NCBI RefSeq assembly: GCF_000331735.1
Contig: NC_020126.1
Span: 9,799,501 to 9,863,500 of the forward strand
Length of the DNA stretch: 64,000 nt
From: Myxococcus stipitatus DSM 14675
Lineage (GTDB): Bacteria > Myxococcota > Myxococcia > Myxococcales > Myxococcaceae
Reading direction: 5' to 3'
Shown here: in pieces, positions 52,001-60,282 of the stretch
Layout: each line of letters begins with the position of its first letter
Position numbering within the stretch: position 1 is the first letter of the stretch
Position numbers and translations under genes: made by a program
The notes under the pieces: model-generated
Database searches by the model: none
What the model was told of the DNA's origin: nothing
What the model saw: only the letters and a program-made list of their open reading frames with translations

Positions 52001-54818
52001 CCGGGGCGACGCGGCCCGCGCGGAGTCCTTCTGCCACCTGGGAATCTCCCTGGCCCGGCGCATGGGGGACTCGCGGCAGGAGTGCCGGGCGCTCGTCACC
52101 CTCACGCTCAACATCAACCACTGGCGCGCGCCCCTGCGCACCAACCTGTCCCTCTTGCGGCGGGCCATCACCACGGGCCTGGCCAGCGGCGACCTCCAGT
52201 ACACCAGCTATGCGCTCGCCAACGTCGTCACCACCGAGCTGGCCATGGGCACGGAGCTGGTGCGCATCCTCGGCTCCATCGACACCAGCCTCTCCTTCGC
52301 CCGGCGCAGCGGCGTGCAGGTGATGGCGGATGTCTCCGTCCTCTACCGACAGGCCATCCGCGCGCTCCAGGGGCGCACCCACCAGCTCGCGCGCCTGGAT
52401 GATGACGACTTCGTCGAGAAGGACTTCCTCGCCTCGGGGCAGATGGCCCACACGAGCCTCTACCTGCGCTCGCTCCTGAGGCTGTTCGTCGCCTACGTCC
52501 TGGGGGACCTGGACGAGGCCGCGAGGATGTCTCGCGAGGTGCTGCCCTACGTCCACTTCGCCCAGGGCTTCTTCCGCAACGTCGACTTCAACGTCCTGAC
52601 CTCGCTGACGATGCTGGCGCGCGCCACCCGCATTCCCCAAGAGCGGGACGTGGCGCTCGCCGCCGTCGAGGAGAACCAGCGGCAGCTCGGCGCCTGGGCG
52701 GGCCTGTGTCCGGAGAACTTCCGCCACAAGCACCAGCTCGTCGCCGCCGAGGTGGCCCGCGTCGAGGGCCGGCCCCTGGAGGCCATGGGCCTCTACGACA
52801 GCGCCATCGACGGCGCGCACCTCCAGGGCTTCCTCCATGACGAGGCCATCGCGAACGAGCTGGCGGGGCGCTTCCATCAACAACTTGGCCACAAGCGCTT
52901 CGCCACCCTCCACCTTCGCGCGGCCATGGACTGCTTCACGCGCTGGGGCGCCCAGGCCAAGGTGACGCTGCTGGAAGAGGAGTTCCCCGAGCTCAAGAGC
53001 GTCGTCGACCGCCCGTGGGCCGAATCCGGCGTGGCCCATCCGAGCCTGGGCGCACCGGGTGCGTCGTTGGACCTGCTCACGCTGCTCAAGGCCTCCGAGA
53101 CGCTGATGGGCGAGGTGGTGCTGGACCGGCTCCTGGAGAAGCTGATGGCGGTGTGCTTCGAGGCCGCGGGGGCCACGCGCGGCGCGCTGCTGCTGGAGGA
53201 GGAAGGCACCCTGCAGGTGCGCGCCGTCGGAGCCATCTCCGAGCCCGTCAGCCTGGAGCACACGCCACTCTCCGAGTCGAACCAGGTGCCCGTCTCCCTC
53301 CTGGAGCACACGTTCCACGCCGGCGAGACGCTGGTCCTGGCCGATGCCGCGCACCAGGGCCGCTTCACTCAAGACACCTACGTCGTCCGCCGGGCCGTGA
53401 AGTCCGCGCTGGCCATTCCCATCCAGCGGCCTGGGAAGACGGTGGGCGTGCTCTATCTGGAGAACGACCTGGCCACCCGCGCCTTCACGCCGGAGCGGAT
53501 GGGATTGCTGCGGACGCTCTCGTCCCAGATTGCCATCTCGCTGGAGAACAGCCGCCTGTTCGAGCAGCTCCACGTCGAGGTGAAGGAGCGCCGCCGCGCC
53601 GAGGAAGCCGTGCGCTTCCTGGCCGACTCCGGGCTCGCGCTGGCGGAGTCACTGGACCTGGAGAAGACCCTGGCCCAGGCCACGCGCCTCGTCGTCCCCT
53701 TCCTCGCGGACTGGTGCATGTTCTCCGTGCTCGACCCGGGGGGCGAGCTGCGCATGCTGGCCGCGGCCCACGTGGACCCGGAGAAGGACCGCCACCTGCA
53801 CGAGCTGTTCGAGAAGTACCCCATCGGCTGCACCTCTCCCCCCGCCATCGTCCGCGTGCTGCGCACGGGCCAGCCCTTCCTTCGCACCGATGTCACCCAG
53901 TCCGTGCTGCGCGAGCACGGCCATGGGCCTGACTATGTCGAGCGGCTCAGTGAGCTCAATCCTCGGGCCGCCATGCACGTGCCGCTCATCGCGCGAGGCA
54001 AGACGCTGGGCGTCGCCACCTTCGTCTCCTCCACGCCGGGGCGGCGGTACAGCCAGGTGGACCTGGACCTCGCGCAGGAGCTCGCCCGGCGTGTCGCGGT
54101 CTGCATCGACAACGCGCGCCTGTATCGCGAGTCCCAGGACAGCATCCGCCTGCGCGATGAGTTCCTCAGCGTGGCCTCGCACGAGCTGAACACGCCGCTC
54201 ACCTCCCTGCGCCTCATGGTGCAGACGCTCCTGCGCCACGTGCCGCCGGAGCTGCCGCCGCTCGCGGTGCGCAGCCTGCGCACGCTCGACAAGCAGAGCG
54301 CGAAGCTCACCACGCTGGTGGAGGAGATGCTCGACATCTCCCATCTCCAGGCGGGCCGACTGGACCTGCACCTGTCGCTCGTCGACCTCGCGGACGTCAT
54401 CGACACCGTCGCTCGACTCCTGCGCGAGCCGCTCCAACGCGCGCACTGCGAGCTGGAGCTCCAGGTCGAAGGCCCGCTGGTGGGTCACTGGGATGGCACC
54501 CGGCTGCAACAGGTGCTCGTCCATCTGGTGTCCAACGCCCTCAAGTTCGGGCCGGGCAAGCCCATCACCCTTCGCGCCTGGGCCGATGACCGCACGCACG
54601 TCCACGTGAGCGTCCGGGACCAGGGCATCGGCATCTCCGCCGAACAGCTCCCCCACATCTTCGAGCGCTTCGAGCGAGCCGTGTCCGTCCGCGCCTACGG
54701 GGGGCTCGGGCTGGGACTGCACCTGGCTCGGGAGATCATCAGCGCGCTGGGCGGGAGCATCCACGTGGAGAGCACGCCGGGCGTGGGCAGCACCTTCACC
54801 CTCACGCTCCCCACGTAG
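49005..54818 (+). CDS. Giant trifunctional Ser/Thr kinase, AAA ATPase, GAF and histidine kinase protein
   Basis: The 1,937-residue protein combines, in order: Ser/Thr kinase domain (about 50-310; VIKQV lysine, HRDINPTN at 171-178, DFDLATR in place of DFG); an AAA/PknK-like ATPase (345-650; Walker A GAAGIGKSA near 372-380, Walker B LVLFLDDLQWAD); a long helical TPR-like region; two GAF domains (about 1380-1540 and 1560-1700); and a histidine kinase with H-box SVASHELNTPL (H1726), NALKFGP, DQGIGI and GLGLGLH. This architecture is common in myxobacteria and cyanobacteria; roles in signalling are known only in general. No receiver or cognate regulator is adjacent. GTG 49005 has a GGGGGG site; ATG 49110 is a plausible alternative that omits 35 low-complexity residues. 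Confidence 0.94.
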   Translation: MPASPSVQIVRGAGSPAAEPACLAPSRAEPAPWNDMAFTGEGEMWQSPGTEGLREIHRGRRYVVLRTWGQDGVPLVIKQVRQGPLATGSAAMLRHEYTLLRELRDTVPHLARARWLEDLPSRLPVLALEDSGPQNLQAWQHRRPVEVEVFLELALQATGILAALHHQHVIHRDINPTNLVMSADGRHLTLVDFDLATRVSGLAPSGGMPAELQWVLPYIAPEQTGRMNRPIDHRADLYSLGATFYELLTGQPPFTSSDPVELVHAHLARAPVPPTFVNPTIPRVVADIVLKLLAKMPEERYQSADSLLADLQEVRRRQARHAPEDFELGRLDLARLLSLPERLYGREPQQAELRAARERVRRGTSERVLLSGAAGIGKSALVHDLSRDAAPGDRLLTGKFNQLQGNVPYSAFVQAFQGLVRELMEETPEARDVWRQRLLGALGPHARVITDVIPALEELLGPQPLPPKLGPVEAAARFHLLFQSFVQALATPRHALVLFLDDLQWADPGSLQLLKSLCGDPGSLHLLFIVAWRPQELGPEPLLPRVLRTLDEEGAIPTRTFELSPLDDAAITSLCADTFRRQPEDVAPLARLLLRKTAGNPLFLTRLLRMLHGSGLLSFDWEHGTWTWELERLARVEVTENVVELMLDTIRRLPERAQHVLEVAACLGDRVELGVLSALVEERDEDAASALWTLLREGLLIPENEPPHPRATPDASAPQEAVYRFAHDRVRQAAYSLLTEDQRAELHRAAGQWLLRGARGEVLEERLFSVVDHLYRGLEKSQDVAERQALAELLFRAGLKAKAASAFGAALVYLTRGLSLLPPTEWPRRHEQLFQVHKEAAECAYLSGNGRQAEELLHTAHEHAASAPRKVDLYVLQVLAHLLNGHYAEAVRSGQEGLRLFGMELPEEGYTQALSAELGNVELQLRGRAVEELLNAPPMEDPRHLACVQLLSELVTPAYFVDPDLYAYLNTRALALTLEHGNSRWAPSVYAYHGTLLASRGDAARAESFCHLGISLARRMGDSRQECRALVTLTLNINHWRAPLRTNLSLLRRAITTGLASGDLQYTSYALANVVTTELAMGTELVRILGSIDTSLSFARRSGVQVMADVSVLYRQAIRALQGRTHQLARLDDDDFVEKDFLASGQMAHTSLYLRSLLRLFVAYVLGDLDEAARMSREVLPYVHFAQGFFRNVDFNVLTSLTMLARATRIPQERDVALAAVEENQRQLGAWAGLCPENFRHKHQLVAAEVARVEGRPLEAMGLYDSAIDGAHLQGFLHDEAIANELAGRFHQQLGHKRFATLHLRAAMDCFTRWGAQAKVTLLEEEFPELKSVVDRPWAESGVAHPSLGAPGASLDLLTLLKASETLMGEVVLDRLLEKLMAVCFEAAGATRGALLLEEEGTLQVRAVGAISEPVSLEHTPLSESNQVPVSLLEHTFHAGETLVLADAAHQGRFTQDTYVVRRAVKSALAIPIQRPGKTVGVLYLENDLATRAFTPERMGLLRTLSSQIAISLENSRLFEQLHVEVKERRRAEEAVRFLADSGLALAESLDLEKTLAQATRLVVPFLADWCMFSVLDPGGELRMLAAAHVDPEKDRHLHELFEKYPIGCTSPPAIVRVLRTGQPFLRTDVTQSVLREHGHGPDYVERLSELNPRAAMHVPLIARGKTLGVATFVSSTPGRRYSQVDLDLAQELARRVAVCIDNARLYRESQDSIRLRDEFLSVASHELNTPLTSLRLMVQTLLRHVPPELPPLAVRSLRTLDKQSAKLTTLVEEMLDISHLQAGRLDLHLSLVDLADVIDTVARLLREPLQRAHCELELQVEGPLVGHWDGTRLQQVLVHLVSNALKFGPGKPITLRAWADDRTHVHVSVRDQGIGISAEQLPHIFERFERAVSVRAYGGLGLGLHLAREIISALGGSIHVESTPGVGSTFTLTLPT

Positions 54819-54836
54819 CCGCTTCCAGGCCCGGGC

Positions 54837-55250
54837 TCAGCCGGGCATCGGACGGGGGCTGGGGCTCTCGTCCTCCTCCTCGTCGCCGAGGATGAGCCAG
54901 CGCCGCGCGGGGGCCTCCTCCCAGAAGCGGCGAAGGATCTTGTCCGTGTGGCTGTTCTCCGCGACACGGTTGAGCTGGAGCGCGACGAGCTCGCTCTCCA
55001 CCAACTCCGCCACGCGCACCACGCCGGAGCGCAGGCCGTACTCCTGGACTCGGCGAATCATGTTCGCGGCTTCTGGCGAGGCCGGCCGCAGGGTCCTCAG
55101 GTCCGCCTTGATCTTGATATCACGCCCCGAGAGCGAGGCCGTGGCCTTCTCCAACTCCTGAACGAAGGACTCCATCTCCTGGACGCGGATGTAGCCATCC
55201 AGGACGAACTCCACGATGGCGTGCTCGCCATCGACGTCGATTCGGAACAC
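54837..55250 (-). CDS. STAS-like protein
   Basis: A 137-residue soluble protein. The N-terminal 110 residues (MFRIDVDGEHAIVEFVLDGYIRVQEMESFVQELEKATASL...VVRVAELVESELVALQLNRVAENSH) have the strand-helix order of STAS/SpoIIAA-like domains used in anti-sigma partner switching, but no phosphorylatable Ser pattern was checked. The C-terminus is acidic. It is convergent with the giant kinase gene, 18 bases away. Assignment is tentative. Confidence 0.6.
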   Translation of the reverse strand: MFRIDVDGEHAIVEFVLDGYIRVQEMESFVQELEKATASLSGRDIKIKADLRTLRPASPEAANMIRRVQEYGLRSGVVRVAELVESELVALQLNRVAENSHTDKILRRFWEEAPARRWLILGDEEEDESPSPRPMPG

Positions 55251-55340
55251 CGGCGCTCCTTCGCCACACGGACCCGGAGGAGCGTAAGTAGGAACCCGAC
55301 GGGTGCCCAGGCACCCGGGAGTGCGGGGCCAACGTCCAGT

Positions 55341-55838
55341 TCACGATTCGACGCTGATTTCCTCCAGCAACAACGTGAGCGCGCGCTCGGCCATGGCGTG
55401 GCGCACCTGACGTCTGTCACCCGTGAAGACCTGGCGCTCGACGGCCGCGGTTCCTCCTCGGCGAAGGACGGCGATGAAGGCGAGCCCCACGGGCTTCTGG
55501 GGGGTGCCTCCACCCGGTCCCGCGATGCCCGTCTCGGCGATGGCCCAGTCCGCGCGAGAGTGCTCCAGGGCCCCGCGCGCGAGCGCTTCCACGGCCTCCG
55601 CGCTCACCGAGCCATGCGCCTGGAGCAGCGCCAAGGGCACGCCGAGTTGTTCCACCTTGGACTCATGGGAGTACGGAATGAAGCCACGCTCCACCACGGC
55701 GGAGGCCCCTGGGATGTCCGTCAGCCGCGCGCAGAGCAGCCCGCCCGTGCACGCCTCCGCCAGCACCAACCGCACACCGGCGTCGCGGCAGCGCTCCAAC
55801 ACCTGCCTCGCGAGGTCCTCGAGTGCATCTCCCGTCAC
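55341..55838 (-). CDS. pncC: Nicotinamide-nucleotide amidohydrolase (CinA C-terminal domain type)
   Basis: A 165-residue single-domain PncC. Landmarks are VLAEACTGGLLCARLT, SAVVERGFIPYSHESKVEQLGV, HGSVSAEAVEALARGAL and IAETGIAGPGGGTPQKPVG, with the catalytic Ser/Thr-rich elements of the family. It deamidates NMN to nicotinic acid mononucleotide in NAD salvage. Stand-alone PncC lacks the N-terminal CinA part. A tandem repeat with palindromes lies between its start and the upstream GRAS gene (55941-56085), where its promoter should be. Confidence 0.94.
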   Translation of the reverse strand: MTGDALEDLARQVLERCRDAGVRLVLAEACTGGLLCARLTDIPGASAVVERGFIPYSHESKVEQLGVPLALLQAHGSVSAEAVEALARGALEHSRADWAIAETGIAGPGGGTPQKPVGLAFIAVLRRGGTAAVERQVFTGDRRQVRHAMAERALTLLLEEISVES

Positions 55839-55940
55839 GCGCTTGCCTCCTGCTCACGAGGTCGTCAGCTGCACTCCTCCGCGGCCGCGCCCCAAACCCG
55901 TGCATCTCCTTTCCCACGCCCGGGCCGCATACGCCACCGA

Positions 55941-56085
55941 GGAGGCGTCGCCTGGTACGCGCCCTCCCCGCGCACGTGCGGCGTGGAGGTGTTGCCCGGT
56001 ACGCATCCTCCCCGCGCACGTGCGGCGTGGAGGTGTTGCCCGGTACGCGTCCTCCCCGCGCACGTGCGGCGTGGAGGCGCCGCCT
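55941..56085. repeat. 44-bp tandem repeat, 3.3 copies, with an internal palindrome
   Basis: Three 44-bp copies begin at 55954, 55998 and 56042, each starting GGTACGC and ending around GTTGCCC (the third ends GCGCCGCCT); a 13-bp partial copy precedes the first. Copies 1 and 2 differ at two bases. Every copy includes the perfect palindrome CGCACGTGCG (55971, 56015, 56059). The array occupies most of the gap between the GRAS gene and pncC, suggesting a regulatory element, though a neutral minisatellite is possible. Confidence 0.93.
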
Positions 56086-56110
56086 GGCATCTCCCGGGCG
56101 TGCCCGCTCC

Positions 56111-57220
56111 TCACGCCCTCGCGATATCCGGGCGCACGGCCAGCACCGCCACCAGCATCTCCTCGCGCCAACTCAACCCCACGAGCCCCGGCTCTCGCCG
56201 CAGCGTCAGCGCGGGATGGACGCCCTCCGGCCGCAGCCGCTCCAGCCACTCCAGTGGCACGAACCCCGCCCGGCGCAGCCGCGCCATCCACGTCGCCGCC
56301 ATCTCATGCCGCTCACAGCGCGCGGCCTCATCCACCGTGCCCACCACGTCCTCCACCTCGCGCCCGAAGAAGCGCTTGATGGCGGCGCGCTCGTCACTCG
56401 GCACCCCCAGCGTGTCCAGCAATTGAAAGACATGCGTGAAGTGCCGCCAGGCATGTTGGAAGCGCACGAGCGGCGAAGCCCCGAAGTGGTCCGTGTTCGG
56501 CTCGGACAACACCAGCCCCACCGGCTCCAGCGCACGCAGGTGCCGGAGCACCGCATCCCTCGCCGCACCCGCGTGCCCCGGCTCCTCCGCCACGTGATGC
56601 ATCGCGAACGCCGCGTTCACCACCCGAGGCCCCGGCAGCTCGCGCAGCTTCGACCACGTCGCCTCCGTCACCTCCTCCACCGGCGCCTCCACGCCCATGA
56701 AGCGCACCGCTCCGCCCACCTCGCGCGCCACCTTCGCCACCGCCGCCTCCGCCTGCTCGAGGCTCGCCCCACTCGGGTCCACCCCCACCAAGGTCAGCCT
56801 GCGCGGCAAGACTCCCCGCTTCGACAGCAACCTCAGCAACCGCCCCGCCTGCCGCCCCTGTCCGATGCCCACGTCGACGAGCGTCGCCTCACCCCGATTC
56901 CCGAGCAGCTCCTCCAACACCGCGTTCGCCAACACATCCGCCGTCGACGCCAGCGGCATGTGCGTCATCAGCGAGCGGAACAAGTCAATCTGCCGCCCCC
57001 CCTCCTCCACCCGTGGATTCAGATAGGGATTGCGAGCCCCCGAGCCCTCCAGCCGATGCGCCACCGCCATCGCGAACAAGTGGTAGCCCAGGTCCTCCGG
57101 CACCACGTCCACGTCCAGCCGCGACTCCAATGAGCGCAACGCCCGCCGCGCCTCCACCGCCCTCCCCGCGACCGCGTGCTCCATCGCCTGGAAGAGCAGC
57201 TCCTCCTTCGACGTGCGCAT
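56111..57220 (-). CDS. Bacterial GRAS-family protein (SAM methyltransferase fold)
   Basis: A 369-residue protein without signal or membrane segment. The N-terminal helical bundle with NPYLNP near 64-69 and LFRSLMTHMPLASTADVLANAVLEELLG (80-107) leads to the SAM-binding or VHIID-like motif TLVDVGIGQGRQAGRLL (113-129), then LTLVGVDPS, and a C-terminal LVGLSWREEMLVAVLAVRPD resembling the SAW motif. This order corresponds to plant GRAS proteins (e.g. DELLA, SCARECROW), which derive from bacterial Rossmann methyltransferases of this group. Enzyme substrate is unknown. ATG 57220 begins the helical region. Repeats with palindromes lie just downstream. Confidence 0.8.
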   Translation of the reverse strand: MRTSKEELLFQAMEHAVAGRAVEARRALRSLESRLDVDVVPEDLGYHLFAMAVAHRLEGSGARNPYLNPRVEEGGRQIDLFRSLMTHMPLASTADVLANAVLEELLGNRGEATLVDVGIGQGRQAGRLLRLLSKRGVLPRRLTLVGVDPSGASLEQAEAAVAKVAREVGGAVRFMGVEAPVEEVTEATWSKLRELPGPRVVNAAFAMHHVAEEPGHAGAARDAVLRHLRALEPVGLVLSEPNTDHFGASPLVRFQHAWRHFTHVFQLLDTLGVPSDERAAIKRFFGREVEDVVGTVDEAARCERHEMAATWMARLRRAGFVPLEWLERLRPEGVHPALTLRREPGLVGLSWREEMLVAVLAVRPDIARA

Positions 57221-57512
57221 TCCCCTGCGCTCCTTCCCCCAGGGCCCCCACCCCGCTTCAAAAATAATGGTGCCCTCCAGTCGCCTCCACGCAGGCAGCG
57301 CGCCCGTGCCCCTTGTCCGTGAGGTGTCACACACGCAGTCGCATGCTTGGACAGACCTTCCCGGCCCCGCGCCTCCGGATTCCGCCGAAACCACTCACAT
57401 CGAGCCCAACCGGAAGATGTGGACTCCCCCGCACCGAGGGGCGAGCCTCCTCTCCCCTGCTGGCGTGCCCACCAGGTGACAGTTCTCGAGTCCTCAGGTG
57501 TTGAGGGAGTCC

Positions 57513-60281
57513 ATGAAGTTTCATCGTGATGTCGTCCGTGTCCTCCTGCTGGTGGCCCTCTGGCCTGGCCTCGCGTGGACACAGGGCCTTCCCTCGCCCG
57601 CGACCGGGTCGCGCGAGGTGGAGGTCGAGCTCCAGAACCAGGACGGAGGCACCGCGCTCTCCGCCGAGGACGCGAAGCGGCTGGGCCTCACCCCCGACGG
57701 CGGTGACGTCCAACTGGTGCCCCCCACGCTGGTGACGCCCTCTCCCGCCGCCTGGCCCCAGGGCCTGGAGGGCACCCCGGGCGAAGTCGTGCTGGAGCTG
57801 CTCGTCAGCGCCGAGGGCACCGTCTCCGACATCCAGGTCGTCACCGCGCCCCAGGAGCCTCGGCTCACCGAGGCCGCGCTCCAGGCCGCCCCAGGACTGC
57901 GCTTCACCCCCGCCACGCTGGCCGGTGCCCCCGTCGCGGTGCGCCTGCCCTTCATCTACCGCTTCGAGCCCCCCGCCGCCCCCGTCCCCACCGCCACCGC
58001 GCGCCTCACGGGAGAAGTTCGCGCGAGAGGCACCCGCCGCCCCGTGGCCGACGCCACCCTCTTCGTCGACGGCAGCACCGAGCCCGTGGGCACCGTGGAC
58101 GCCGAGGGCCGCTTCGCCGTGGAGCTGAGCCCCGGTCCGCACCAGGTCGAGGTGCGCGCCCCCGGACACCAGCCCGGCCAGTTCGAGGAGACCCTCGCCG
58201 AGGGCCAGTCCCTCCAGGTCATCTACCGGCTCCAGCCCGGCCGCGTGAATCCCTACGAGACGGTGGTGCGCGATGACCGGCCTCGCACCGAGGTGACGCG
58301 CATCACGCTGCACGAGCAGGAGATTCGCGAGGTGCCCGGCACGCTGGGCGACCCCTTCCGCGTCGTGATGCTCATGCCCGGCGTGGGCAGCCTCGCCTCG
58401 GGCATCAGCTATCCGGTGGTGCGCGGCAGTCAGCCGGCCGCCACCGGCTTCTTCCTCGATGGCGTGCGCATCCCCATGCTGTACCACCTGCTGCTGGGGC
58501 CCGCGGTGGTGCACCCGGACTTCATCGACACCGTCGACTTCTTCCCGGGCACGCCGCCGGTGCAGTACGGCCGCGTGCTGGGCGGCGCGGTGGAGGGCCG
58601 GCTGAGCCGTCCTCGCGAGGACCGGCTGCACTTCACCGCCTACGCGGACCTGCTCAACAGCGGCGGCTTCATCGAGTACCCGTTCGAGAGCACCGGCACC
58701 TCCGTCAGCGTCGCGGGCCGCATCAGCTACTCCGCGCTGCTGATAACGGTGGGCTCCAAGCTCGCGACGGGCTCGAGCGACGCGGGCGTGTACGCCAACT
58801 TCTGGGACTACCAGGCACGCATCGAACAGAAGGTCGGCCAGGGACGACTGCGCCTGTTCGCCCTGGGCAGCTCCGACAGCGTGGGCTCCACGCCCGGCAC
58901 CGACTACGAGGGAGACCTGGGCGTCGGCATCGCCTCCCGCTTCCATCGGGCGGACCTGCGGCTGCTGCATCCCCTCGCGGAGGGCGAGCTGGAGGTGGGC
59001 ACCACCGTGGGCGTCGACTCCATGGGCCTCGTCGGCGAGGAGTCGTACCAGCGTCCCAACGGCGCGGGCATGGGCCGCCACCAGGTGGGCGAGTACGGGA
59101 TGAACCAGGTGAGCTTCTCCGCGCGCACCAGCTGGAAGCGCCAGCTGAGCGAGACGCTGGAGCTCATCGTCGGCGGTGACGTGGAGCACCGTCGCGCCGC
59201 CACGAAGATGACGGGCACCGGCATTCCTCCTGGCACGCGGCCGGAGGACTCGGCCGACCCGCTCAAGCGTCCTTCGTCGCTGGCGACCTTCTCCGGCGCG
59301 TATGCGTCCGTGACGTGGTTGCCTTCGGAGGACTGGGTGCTCCAGCCCGGCGTGCGCGTGGACAGCTATCACCTGTCACCGGGCATCCAGCACACCGTGG
59401 TGGAGCCGCGCCTGTCCGTTCGCCGACGCCTCACGGAGACGCTCGTGGTGAAGGGCGGCGCGGGCCTCTTCCACCAGCCGCCCACCGTGCTGCTGCACCT
59501 GCCCGCCGTGGACACCGCGAGCCTCCGCTACGGCCTCCAGGAGGGAGTGCAGCTCGACGTCGGCGCCGAGTGGAAGGCGATGGAGGGGTTGGAGCTGAGC
59601 GGCGACGTCTTCTACAACCCCCTCTCCCGCGCGGTGGAATTGGACCTGGAACAGGTGGCGGAGAACCGCCGGCGCGGTGGCGTGGGCGCGACGTCGCCAG
59701 CCTCGAGCGGCTATGCGTATGGCTTCGAGCTGATGGCCCGCCACCCGCTGGGCCGCGACTGGTTCGGCTGGGTCTCCTACAGCTTCCTCCAGAGCAAGCG
59801 CCGCGTGCTCATCGACCGGTATGGAGATGACAACCGCGTGGTGGGCTCGGAGAGGGTCACCCTCCCCTTCGCCTTCGAGCAGGCCCACGTGCTCAACGCG
59901 GCGGTCAGCTACAAGTTCGGCAACAACTGGACGGTGGGCACGGTGTTCCACTTCAATACCGGCCGCCCGGAGGCCGGTGAAATCACCAGCCTCACCCAGC
60001 GGCTCGTCACCCGGCCCGACGGAGAGCAGCAATGGGTGCGGCAGGACCGGGACCGGGCCGAGCGACTGGACTCCTTCTTCCGCGTGGACCTGCGCGTCGC
60101 CAAGTCGTGGGCCCTGGAGGACTTCACGCTCGACGCCTACCTGGACATCCTCAACGTGTCGGCCCAGAAGGAAGTGGTGGCGTATGAGTATGGGTTCAGC
60201 TTCACCACCGACGCCGCCGAGCGGAAGCCCACGAACATCCCCATCATCCTCCCTCTCTTCGGCCTGAAGGGGACCTACTGA
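57513..60281 (+). CDS. TonB-dependent receptor with N-terminal TonB C-terminal-like domain
   Basis: A 922-residue outer-membrane receptor from ATG 57513 (GAGGGAG upstream), with signal WPGLAWTQG. Before the plug it has a TonB_C-like domain (about 85-150: GEVVLELLVSAEGTVSDIQV...ALQAAPGLRFTPATLAG), then a carboxypeptidase-regulatory-like beta sandwich (150-225), then a plug (PFRVVMLMPGVGSLASGISYPVVRGSQPAATGFFLDGVRIP) and a 22-strand-type barrel to the end, closing with a terminal aromatic pattern. A TonB domain inside a receptor could couple the receptor directly to energy. The next gene, one base away, encodes a lipoprotein. Ligand unknown. Confidence 0.9.
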   Translation: MKFHRDVVRVLLLVALWPGLAWTQGLPSPATGSREVEVELQNQDGGTALSAEDAKRLGLTPDGGDVQLVPPTLVTPSPAAWPQGLEGTPGEVVLELLVSAEGTVSDIQVVTAPQEPRLTEAALQAAPGLRFTPATLAGAPVAVRLPFIYRFEPPAAPVPTATARLTGEVRARGTRRPVADATLFVDGSTEPVGTVDAEGRFAVELSPGPHQVEVRAPGHQPGQFEETLAEGQSLQVIYRLQPGRVNPYETVVRDDRPRTEVTRITLHEQEIREVPGTLGDPFRVVMLMPGVGSLASGISYPVVRGSQPAATGFFLDGVRIPMLYHLLLGPAVVHPDFIDTVDFFPGTPPVQYGRVLGGAVEGRLSRPREDRLHFTAYADLLNSGGFIEYPFESTGTSVSVAGRISYSALLITVGSKLATGSSDAGVYANFWDYQARIEQKVGQGRLRLFALGSSDSVGSTPGTDYEGDLGVGIASRFHRADLRLLHPLAEGELEVGTTVGVDSMGLVGEESYQRPNGAGMGRHQVGEYGMNQVSFSARTSWKRQLSETLELIVGGDVEHRRAATKMTGTGIPPGTRPEDSADPLKRPSSLATFSGAYASVTWLPSEDWVLQPGVRVDSYHLSPGIQHTVVEPRLSVRRRLTETLVVKGGAGLFHQPPTVLLHLPAVDTASLRYGLQEGVQLDVGAEWKAMEGLELSGDVFYNPLSRAVELDLEQVAENRRRGGVGATSPASSGYAYGFELMARHPLGRDWFGWVSYSFLQSKRRVLIDRYGDDNRVVGSERVTLPFAFEQAHVLNAAVSYKFGNNWTVGTVFHFNTGRPEAGEITSLTQRLVTRPDGEQQWVRQDRDRAERLDSFFRVDLRVAKSWALEDFTLDAYLDILNVSAQKEVVAYEYGFSFTTDAAERKPTNIPIILPLFGLKGTY

Positions 60282-60282
60282 C

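Noticed and set aside
49773..53573. A 1,266-codon minus-strand frame inside the giant kinase gene
   Set aside because: It is antisense to a gene with intact kinase, AAA and GAF motifs; its Gln/Arg/His/Glu-rich composition and lack of any domain mark it as a high-GC shadow.
55663..56291. Minus-strand frames with repeated RGEDAYRATPPRRTCAGR-like peptides
   Set aside because: They are translations of the 44-bp intergenic repeat and have no independent support.
57327..59372. A 681-codon minus-strand frame opposite the TonB-dependent receptor
   Set aside because: It overlaps a receptor with clear signal, plug and barrel and has a His/Ala/Gly/Arg-rich composition without domains.
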